64,000 nt of DNA, from the NCBI GenBank assembly GCA_033297075.1, contig MU858170.1:50393-114392 (forward strand), given 5' to 3'. Both the position numbers and the translations under genes were made by a program. Positions 55,580 through 64,000 of the stretch are shown piece by piece. Every line of letters starts with the position of its first letter. Position 1 is the first letter of the stretch. The DNA comes from Rhypophila decipiens (taxonomy: Eukaryota; Ascomycota; Sordariomycetes; Sordariales; Naviculisporaceae). Below the pieces are notes generated by a model. That model worked only from the letters and a program-made list of their open reading frames with translations. It made no database searches and was not told where the DNA came from.

Positions 55580-56081
55580 GAACGCTCTATAAGAGTAATA
55601 CTCGAGCGTTTACGAGCTACAATGCTTGCCTCAGGTCTACCTCTGTTGAACTATGGGACTCCAGACAGCTCGAAGATGGAACTGTGAGGAGTGCTATAGT
55701 GACTGTGCACTACAGACTAGCGTAGTAGGAGTAGTTACCTGCACTGCGGTTGGATACAGTAGCCAGGGGCTAAGGGAAGTAAATAAGGGACAAGAGACAG
55801 TGACTGTGCACAATGAATTCAAGAATATAAGGAGTTCACAGCAATGCTGTGTATTATAAGGTTGAATGTCTGCTTGTTGAGTACCGAAGTGTCTTTCTTA
55901 CTTGCTTGGAAAGAAAAAGAAAGAAGGACTGTACAAAGGAGGAAAGAAAGCTATATAAGTGTGAATCCGACTCTGGGCACCTCTATCGCTTGTATCCACC
56001 TCTTGCAGCACACAATAGCACGCAATAACGTCTGTGAAGTTTGATAACGAGCAAGATCTATCATACATGGGTTGCAGTTGG

Positions 56082-56141
56082 ATATTGCACCACGATAGAC
56101 TTCCTGGTAGCATATTGCACCATGATAGACTTCCTGGTGGC
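56082..56141 (+). repeat. 30-bp tandem repeat, two units
   Basis: Two adjacent 30-bp units (56082-56111 and 56112-56141) differing at two positions (CAC/CAT and TAG/TGG); unit begins ATATTGCACC. Confidence 0.9.
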
Positions 56142-57099
56142 ATAATGCATGTGCTTGTACAGTCGTGTATGCATTGTGCAGTACACAAGACATTGTCAAC
56201 CTTGACGAGGCTGGTGTAAGCCGCTTAACAATCAACAAACATGGGAGCTTGTAACCGTAGTAACAGGGCACTAATCCAGCCATATCTCAACAGGTATAGA
56301 TAGGTGGCGACTTGCTGGTGATGGGATCTGCACTTTTGAATAAACCGAAAGGGGGGATCTTTCGAGATGATAGGGTCGAACAATTGCGGATGCAGGCCTC
56401 ATATGGGGCTTCCTTTGGTTTTCTGTCTAAGCCTTCAGACTACAAATTCCCTTGATCGGTCTGCCCGAAAAAGTCCTCACCTCAGTGGAGGCTTGATCAA
56501 GCCCCGGAAAATCATACGATTATTGCGGCTCAAAATGGGATCCTCCAGAGCATCGTTATCCGCAATAGGAAACAGCATACCACGCATCCTGTGCTCTTGC
56601 CTGAGACATTCAGGGCTCTGCTTGTAGCGGTATGCAGAGGCTGCCGGGCTTTTATGCTGCTCAGACCTTCCCTCACAGGATGCGCCAGAGCTTGAGTCCA
56701 ACGAACTGTCTAATGTTTATGGACAAGCTGCCCACAGTGAACTCCCAATGGACGACGGAGAAGACAAGCTCACACCCCAGTATTACAAAAAGTACACTGT
56801 GTGGCTCTGCTGCCGTCTGACCTGAAAACAATTGACAGCCAATGTATCGAGCCCAGGCATTCCGCACTCCACCGTCCACAAGCCATTGCATATCCGACGT
56901 TTCTGTTCGATCTCCAGCCGGCGTCTCGCACGCTACTGGCGGCCTCAAAAGGGAGAGAGGATGAGGCAAGTTTGCGAAGCATGTTGTTATATGCAAACTT
57001 GAGGCGTGGAAGACCCTAGAATACTATGATGACTACAAATCAAAAGAGCCCCCCTCCTGTGGCACGCTATGACAGAAGAAAAATAGATAGGAAGAGAGA

Positions 57100-60000
57100 T
57101 TAAAACCACTTGTCGGCCGGGAACCTCATGATTAGGACCCGTCCCGAGCTACAGCCAACGGCAATAGTTGATGCCGATATGGCAGAACATGCAGACCGGC
57201 ATCCTGGAGGTAGCCACAGCCAGTTTTCTGAACCCTTCGTAATCCACGTGCCGTCCGAACTGACACGATAGTCTTGGGAGGGGCATTTCGGATCGTCTGA
57301 CCAGGGCTTAATAAATTTGAGCGCGACCAACCATATAGAACCGCTATCCCCCTCGAGCGTCCGCGTGCATATGCCCGTGGCGGCATCCCAAATCTTGACG
57401 GTCTTGTCGCCTGACCCGGATGCTACGAGCTTCGAATCAGGTGAGAACGCGACTGACATGACGGAACCGCTATCCCCCACGAGCGTCTGCGGGCATATGC
57501 CCGTGGCAGCATCCCAGATCTTGACAGTCTTGTCGCCTGACCCGGATGCCACGAGATTCGAATCAGGTGAGAACGCGACCGAGTAGACGGCATCGCTATG
57601 ACCCTCGAGCGTCTGCGTGCATGTGCCCGTGACGGCATCCCAAATCTTGACAGTGTTGTCGCATGACCCGGATGCCACGAGCTTCGAATCAGGTGAGAAC
57701 GCGACCGACATGACGAAATTGCTATGCCCCTCGAGCGTCTGTGTGCACGCATTCCAATCATCTTCTACCACTGGTCCTGCTGTAATCCACCTCGATTGTT
57801 CCTGCTTGAATAAATTTTTGGTTATACTGCGGGCCGGACTAAACGCAAGTGCTGAAGCATATGCCTGAAGGGGATATTTCTCAACAAGGCATCGGCAATA
57901 TAGCACAAATCGGCGCATGTCATAAACGAGGCTTGGTAACTGTGATCCAATGGTCCTTTGCTATATTCATGTTAGAACCGCTTGATCATAAGATTATTAA
58001 TACAAGGGAAAACTGACCTGAAGAATGCACTCGAGCTTCGCTATTGAAAATATCCCCTGTGACATGCTCCTGCAAAGCGAAAGAGCCTCGAGCCAGTGGA
58101 GGTAGTGGTGCCTTAGAAAGTCGTCTATAATGATTCCATCTTGAAAAACATCTGGGTGCTTGCTATTGTCGCTCGACTGCCAGTCATAGAGATGATCAAT
58201 CCAAAAGAGACAAGCATATCGTGCGGCGGCCAGCGGGTCCGGGTCAGGTAGCTTGGCGTCATTGATGGAAGATCCAGGAGCGTCAAGGCTATAGATGTTG
58301 CGGCGCAGCGTATTGTTTATGATTCGTAGCGACCGCGAGAAGATAGTATAGTGTATGTCTTCTATCCCAGAAGGGAAAATCTCATGAACTGCCTCTCCCA
58401 GTAAGAAGTCCTTGGCGGATTGATGGATGAAAAAGATTGTGTGTTCACGAAGTGTCACAAAAGAGCCACAAAGTTCTATGATCTCCACCAGCGCTTCGTA
58501 ATCAACAGAAGCCTCCTTGGGCATGTCGACAAAAAGCCGTCAGTTCATCCAACGTGGTTGGCCTGCGTGCAACCGACATGACAGCCAGGATGCTTTTGCA
58601 GAGATCGGCATCATCGGACTGGATTATCTGCTTCAACATCCGTTTATAGAGTTCATCAAGTCCTGGCGGGAATGTCGTTACTTTCTTCTGGGCCTTCCAT
58701 CCAGGGAGGCCCACGAGTTGTTGGCACACCAAGGTTACCCATAAGAATGTGCCATTTGCGTTGGACGATAAGTAGTGCCGGACCATTTCTTGGGTGTTGC
58801 TGTCGTATTTATTTCGCATTGCTAACTGGTCAACCTTGAACCGAATGTATATGTCGACAGCCGCAGATATGGACTTTTCGTTTAACTCAAGGGAAAGTCT
58901 TGTCTTCTGCGCTGCCTCGTGGAGACCTCTCTCAATGCTTGGCCAGTTGCGACTGGATATGATCCACTTGACATTCGAGTGTGCGGCTGACTCCCGGACG
59001 ACAAAGTTGAGAAGCAGGTCCAAACCTGTCGAGCACTCATCGAGTGCGTCGATGACAAAGTAGGTATCGTGTAAGCGCCCATCATTGAGGATCCTGATTA
59101 GGATGTTCGACAAGGCCACCCATGCGTTGGTGCCTTCGAAGCACTGCTTGCCGGAATCATCATACCTCTCGCGTATGTGGGAAATAAGAGACGGCTGCTG
59201 TTTGATAAGTAGGTAAAGGAGGCCACGTAGGACAGCTGTGGCGTTATTGATGCGGATATCGGTAGCTTGGCAAAAAAAGAAGGACACATTGGTGTTAGGG
59301 GGGGTCGATTTGACCAGCTCATCGATAATTCCGCAAAGCAACATCGTCTTGCCTTTGCCGGGTTCACCTTTGATCCACAATATTCGAGACTCTCCGGTGC
59401 TGCATAACCGCTGAAAGTCGCCATTATTGAGGATCCAGCTGTACGAGCCTCTAAGGAGGCCGCCCTTGTCTAACACGATACGTTCTTTGTCAAGCCAGGG
59501 ATTGGTCGTCTGCAGGTCCTGTAGACAGGCATGGTTATCAGCGTCCGACATGCGCCGGTCCATTTTCCGTGTAAAATCTAGATGATCTCGAGAGATGATA
59601 ACGAGCTCCCGAATTTTGATGAGCATGTCGTTGAGAACCTTTCGAGACTGCTGTGCTTCTTGAGCAATAGTCCTCAGCTCCTGGACACTCCTAGCAGATA
59701 TGGCCGTCTCAAATCTTGCAACTAGTGCCGCATCGGTATCCTTAATAACCTGGAGCTTCTGGTCCCAGTCGTCGTACTTGATGGCTCCTCGGAAAAAGTT
59801 TTTGGTTCGAGTGCGATAGAATCGGATGATGTTTTGTACCTGAAAGTCGATGATGAGTTTGTAAAGGTCCACAAGACGCTCAGTAAGGTCATCCTTCAAG
59901 TCGGGCTTCATATCCCCAGGCAATAACAGCGACTCCATTACGGCGAAATAACGCATCTGTGACGTGACGTATGTAAACCCATCCCGGCTCGCTTCTTCAG

Positions 60001-62517
60001 CCGCAGCGGGGTTCTTCAGGAGGGGGAGAACGAGAGACACCCCGGCCATGACGATGGTGGCGTATGGCAGGTCCTTGATGGAATCCTTGACTTGGGCCTC
60101 GACCCACTCCACAGCCCCGGCGACCTTCACCACGGCATCCTCTAGGACGACCTCGTGCCCTAAGATCGTCGTGCTAAGCTTCATGCCTTCCATATGCTTC
60201 AGACCGAGCTCCGTTATCTTTTTCAGCTTCTCCCGGCGTGCGATCGGATCGTTCTGGGGTACATGGTTCGTGATATCGGCGACGTCTTCCGTCTCGTTCG
60301 CGGCTTGCGGGGTGGAAGAAACTAGGTCTCTAAGTGGGTACGAAGGAAGTGGCTCAACGCGGGTCGAAAACGTACCTCTGACGAGCACCCCGGACAGAAG
60401 CTGCTCGTACTTAATGACTCGATTGGGCTCTTCCTCCTTGAGAACATCGTAGGCTCTGTCCCAAAGAGAAACACCCGCCGCGAGGCCCTCTGTAATAGCT
60501 AACGCTTGGCCAGCTATCGTGAGAGGGTGCGTCTCTTCATTCCTATCGCGAGTGTTGCTCGGAGAGGCGGGCGTTACTGTGGTTGAGGAGACGCGTGGCA
60601 CTGCTGGAGCAAGAAGGTTGGGGGTATCCGTTGTCGATGGCAGGATTAGAGACGTTGAGGTGGCCGATGAAGCGGCTTGCTCGGAGCGATGAATATTAGT
60701 TGACTGTTGTCAGCGGGGAAAGCAGGTTTTGCCACTGTCCGTACCTTCTGATGAATTCGCTGACGCAACGCCGCAATTTGGTTTAACAAGGACATCGGCT
60801 GTCGCTGACGAGTGGAAATCACTTTCGTCTTCTGGTGACGGCTCCTTGTTCGGGAATACGCAATCTTGGGGAATATGGTGATAGAGAGCTGTGAAATGAT
60901 CGGAAGTAGGGTCCATTGTAGATGAAGCTTCGTGAGAGGTTGTGTCACTAGTAGGAAGCCGGGCCGTGATGGGTTCTAATTCTTGGGGCTGCAGCGTCGT
61001 ATCTTCAACCGTTCCCGTGGTTGAGGTCTTCCTCGAGATGGTCTCATCTACTATGCTATTGAATTCTGCAGCCTGGTTGTCGCCCTTCACATAGCCAATG
61101 AAGGTCATGCCTCTTTGCTTCGGCAGTAGAGACCAGGTCTCCAACGGCATCTTCAAGATAACTAGAGACGAGTAGCTTCGATAGAGCCTCTCGATCCTAA
61201 CCACATTTGCCTTAAATGTCACATTGCTGGCGCTTGAAGGCACTGTCACAGCCCAGTCCGCCCAAGCTTCAGCATCGTGTGAGGTTAAGGCATCTGGTGT
61301 CAGTCGAACTGAAATGAGAACCTCCGGAGCAACTGTATCATACAATGGCTTGCAGTGCGGATGAGAATCTTTCGTGTTCGAGTCTCCCTCCGATGATGAT
61401 TGACGGCACTGGCCTTTTTCATTTCCTCTCAATGGCATCAATGGCAAGAGTCGAATGGGTCGATTTTTTTTATTCCGGGATAGCCAGTAGCGGTGAGGAG
61501 TCCGACGTTGGTACGGTTCCATCTTGAGGCCACCTTCAGCATCTCTTTTAAATTCACCGTTCGGGTGCTTCTCCAGTGATGGTTTGGAGGCTCTCCGCTC
61601 CTCCACCATGAGAGCGTGCAACCTCGTATCGCACATCGGCTCTTGTCGATGGCCTGCCCCAGGGTCTGAAGAAATAGATATCCTCCCCAACACCTCAACA
61701 AGGGCGTTGGTAAAGGAATGTGAACCAACACCAGGTGCGATGCCAGCTAGGCCGTGTTCGAAACCGGTGGCCGTGATCACTGCAGCAACACCCTTGCCGG
61801 TTGAATCGAAGTGTTGCGGCAGGGCTTGACAGGAATCGAGGAGGAGCAGAAGGTCGGCATCCATATCGTTAAAGAGATGAAAAAATGAGGAGGAGTTGAA
61901 TGATGATCCCCCTCCCCGTTTACTACAATGTGTTTCGTTAGTCCACAAAAAAACTGCTTGACACTCTGTTAGGGGAAAGGCACTTACGAGACCCAGGTAG
62001 GTTGTGGCTGCCCTTCGTCACGGAGGGCATGGCCTCCATAGTAAAGGATAAAAAGGTTGTCCTGGGCATCGTACTCTGCCAGGATCTCCTGTATCTTGTT
62101 CCCCAAACTAAGGTAACCACGTTTCGCGGATGGTATCGCCAAAGTATCGACGTCAAATCGGTAGTCTTTTCGAAGCACAGTCCCCAATTCTCCGATTTCT
62201 CGAGTTACCCCGAGGTCATCCTCCTCCTAGTGCACAAGGAGCGCAATAACTCGGTTGTAGGGAGTATCGCGTGTGTTCCACTTTGCTTGGGTGGCTGTAT
62301 TCAAGTCACTGATGAAGCTGGGAAACCAGGGATAGTGGTGTTCGGTCTTCTCCAGCTCACAAATCTCTTCGCGCAAAGTGATGAAGTCGTTATTCTCTAC
62401 CCTAGGTTTCTTTGAAGGCGGCTGTGTCGATGGTCCTGGTGATCGACCCCCGTCCGGAGATGATGCTTGAGATTCGGGCGGGGTAAGCGTCCCAGTGTCT
62501 GCGATTCGCTTGGGCAT
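57100..62517 (-). pseudogene. NLR-like protein: caspase-like + NACHT + WD40, interrupted
   Basis: Four exons: 62517-61988, 61922-60745, 60675-58018, 57960-57100 (~1740 codons). Exon 1 starts MPKRIADTGT with a basic KKPR patch. Caspase-like domain: YYGGHA (His163) and LLLLLDSC (Cys208), the usual His/Cys dyad, then a ~300-residue linker. Next an N-terminal NACHT-associated region (SLWDRAYDVLKEEE), Walker A GEPGKGKT near residue 1006, Walker B FVIDALDEC, and three full WD40 units plus a partial. Such proteins sense non-self or stress and can trigger cell death in fungi. Lesions: TAG at 62229-62227 where a Trp would fit (LLVH*EEDD), and one extra T in a T5 run at 58531-58535 (…LDELTAF / MPKEAS). 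The exon 2-3 junction works in frame only with an AAG acceptor. Either a decayed allele or assembly error. Confidence 0.75.
57352..57750 (-). repeat. 126-bp WD40-encoding repeats
   Basis: Units start at 57352, 57478, 57604 and a partial at 57730; period exactly 126 bp (42 residues), highly similar to one another. Typical of fungal NLR WD40 arrays that evolve by unequal exchange. Confidence 0.92.
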
Positions 62518-63406
62518 AGTGAATGAGTGGCTTGATGACCTCGATCCCGTCAATCAACATCAACACAGCATGGGTATGGATGGTGAGGGGGCTAAAGCCG
62601 GCGCGCTTATGAACTGTAACTAGATGATGAGAGGAGAACTGGTGATAATGTGTGCTATCTTCGTGGTCAATGACTCAATGTCGCCCACCTTCCTTCTGCT
62701 TCAGTTGAGTTGGTGGCGCGGTTGAACTTCGGGCTGGCACTCACCGAATCCGTATTGAACGACCGAACATGTGATTTTAGCGAATCAGGGAACGCGATTA
62801 GGTACTGCATAATGAAGGAGAAGAGTTGTTGCTTGATTGAGGTACCGAACAGATGAGGGAAATTCTCGGTCTTTATATACACGAATAACATGACAAATCC
62901 GGACACACACTCATCTCATGCCCGACATTCTAACAAGTTGGACCTCTACAACCACACCACACACACCACAATATACACTATTTTAACCCTACTACCGTGT
63001 TCAACATCTGCAGCATGGTGAGTCTTTACCTCCAGAAACGGCTCCCTAGGCACTTCTTCATTGTGGATGTGCTGCCATTTTCAGATACCAGTGGGTTCAT
63101 AGATGTTACAACCTGCACCTAGATAGGTCACAGACTGTAAGGCAGGACGCCTAACGGGAGTTTGACAGTGATAAAAGGAGGTTGTTGTACAAGTCAGATA
63201 GTACGCACACTGTCACTATAAGCAGGCTGCTCTAACTAAGAGCTTGTTGAGTGAACAAGATAGTAGACAATGAACTTGATTGCTTGCGTGAGGAGTTCAA
63301 GAATCCTCGGACGGAGAGTGCGCAGCACTCTCCTACTATATAGGAAACTATCTAAGCTGTAGAGACCGTAGTGGTTGTGTACCTATGTACTGGTCCCGAG
63401 GTCCTC
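62518..63406. other. Intergenic region
   Basis: About 890 bp upstream of the NLR-like gene; no gene, RNA or long repeat recognised. Confidence 0.55.
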
Positions 63407-63496
63407 AGGTCCCGGGCTCGGGACCTGTTTCCTTCGGGACCATTCTTATTGGTTGCTTCGTGGTCCCGTCCCTGCGAGGTCCCGAGCTCGGGACCT
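63407..63496. repeat. Two 20-bp palindromes 70 bp apart
   Basis: 63407-63426 and 63477-63496 share AGGTCCCGRGCTCGGGACCT; the second is a perfect palindrome, the first has one mismatch pair. Each is followed by TTTCCTTCGGGACC, so the unit is a ~70-bp tandem repeat. Confidence 0.9.
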
Positions 63497-63859
63497 CTTT
63501 CCTTCGGGACCTACTGGATTGGCCAATGCTGTGCTGCCTGAGGCAATCATGCATGCCCCATTTTATCAATGGTGTCACGATCAATAATAAAGGCGTTTGA
63601 GACAAAATTAAAACCCGGGGAGAATAGAGAAAATTCCGGACTATTAAGATAAAGTACAAGGACGAGGAATTGGTTTCCTATAGATTTAACAGTATCCAAC
63701 AAACCGACCCCCACATCACAAAGAAAACCGTGATATAACTTCCCGTCTCCTGTCGGCTGAATAGAGGGAGATAGCACTTTGTTCAGAGAGGTTACTAGGA
63801 TTAAACCACTTCCAAATGCCGTTCTCTGTGAAAGCCTGCTGCGAAAAGACGCACTGAGC

Positions 63860-63860
<1 letters not shown>

Positions 63861-63904
<44 letters not shown>
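63861..63904 (+). other. Poly(A)44 tract near the end
   Basis: 44 A, followed by ~96 bp with inflated homopolymers (G8, A7, A8). Possibly the tail of a LINE-type element, but no RT frame is visible; more likely a poorly resolved contig end. Confidence 0.7.
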
Positions 63905-63908
<4 letters not shown>

Positions 63909-64000
63909 TTAATTAAAATTTAACAAATGTTTTAAAACAACCAGCCAAATTTGGGCCACGGTTGGGGGGGGTAGGTAAAAAAATTAAAAAAAAGGGTTGA

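Larger units (their letters stand above)
54029..57099. other. Gene-poor region with repeat debris
   Basis: About 3 kb, AT-rich in 54.6-55.2 kb, with no accepted gene. It holds the 136-bp direct repeat pair and the 30-bp tandem repeat listed separately. Probably remains of transposable elements. Confidence 0.6.

Noticed and set aside
63547..63904. LINE-type element ending in poly(A)
   Set aside because: No reverse transcriptase or endonuclease frame is visible and the flanking sequence looks like a low-quality contig end.

Overview
This window is nuclear DNA of a filamentous ascomycete (Pezizomycotina, most likely Sordariomycetes). The evidence is genes with short introns of about 50-120 bp (GTRNGT donors, CTRAC-like branch points), fungal-specific families (DUF3669, PTH11-like rhodopsin domain, Zn2Cys6 factor, CYP68/CYP503-like P450s, NACHT-WD40 NLR), a stand-alone 5S rRNA gene and an intron-containing tRNA-His. 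The genus cannot be fixed from the sequence. The right end (poly(A) of 44, then odd homopolymer-rich bases) looks like a contig end.

Layout. 0-11.4 kb: what looks like the edge of a specialised-metabolite cluster: a multi-pass membrane protein, two related P450s, a short-chain dehydrogenase, an acidic hypothetical protein and a Zn2Cys6 regulator. No backbone synthase is in view, so it would lie to the left. A divergent 5S rRNA gene sits between the first P450 and the dehydrogenase. 11.8-20 kb: a DUF3669 protein, a PTH11-like receptor, and two paralogues of an unnamed acidic fungal family on opposite strands. 20-30 kb: a YwbE/UPF0590 protein, an intracellular-type heme-thiolate peroxidase, an F-box-like protein, a broken hypothetical gene, a RING protein with EWxGQ repeats, and a secreted Ser/Thr-rich protein. 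31-37 kb: tRNA-His, two small genes whose expected ATG appears to be ATA, an inverted-repeat element, and a coiled-coil protein. 38-45.7 kb: a GFA-domain protein, GTP cyclohydrolase I and, divergent from it, an unusual four-domain enzyme (methyltransferase-like, BBE-type FAD oxidoreductase, phosphomevalonate-kinase-like P-loop domain, adenine phosphoribosyltransferase-like domain). 45.7-57 kb: gene-poor, with a broken fragment, short telomere-like tracts, a non-coding spliced snoRNA host locus built from tandem duplications, a cysteine-rich secreted protein and repeat debris. 57-62.5 kb: a large NLR-type gene, caspase-like domain + NACHT + WD40, interrupted by a stop codon and a one-base frameshift.

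The most notable items are the caspase-like/NACHT/WD40 gene, the four-domain APRT fusion beside GTP cyclohydrolase I, and the duplicated snoRNA host locus. Several genes carry one-base indels in homopolymers, so base-level accuracy of the assembly should be checked before calling them pseudogenes. Three introns appear to end in AAG. Targets, family names and rRNA matches are from memory; nothing here was computed or searched.
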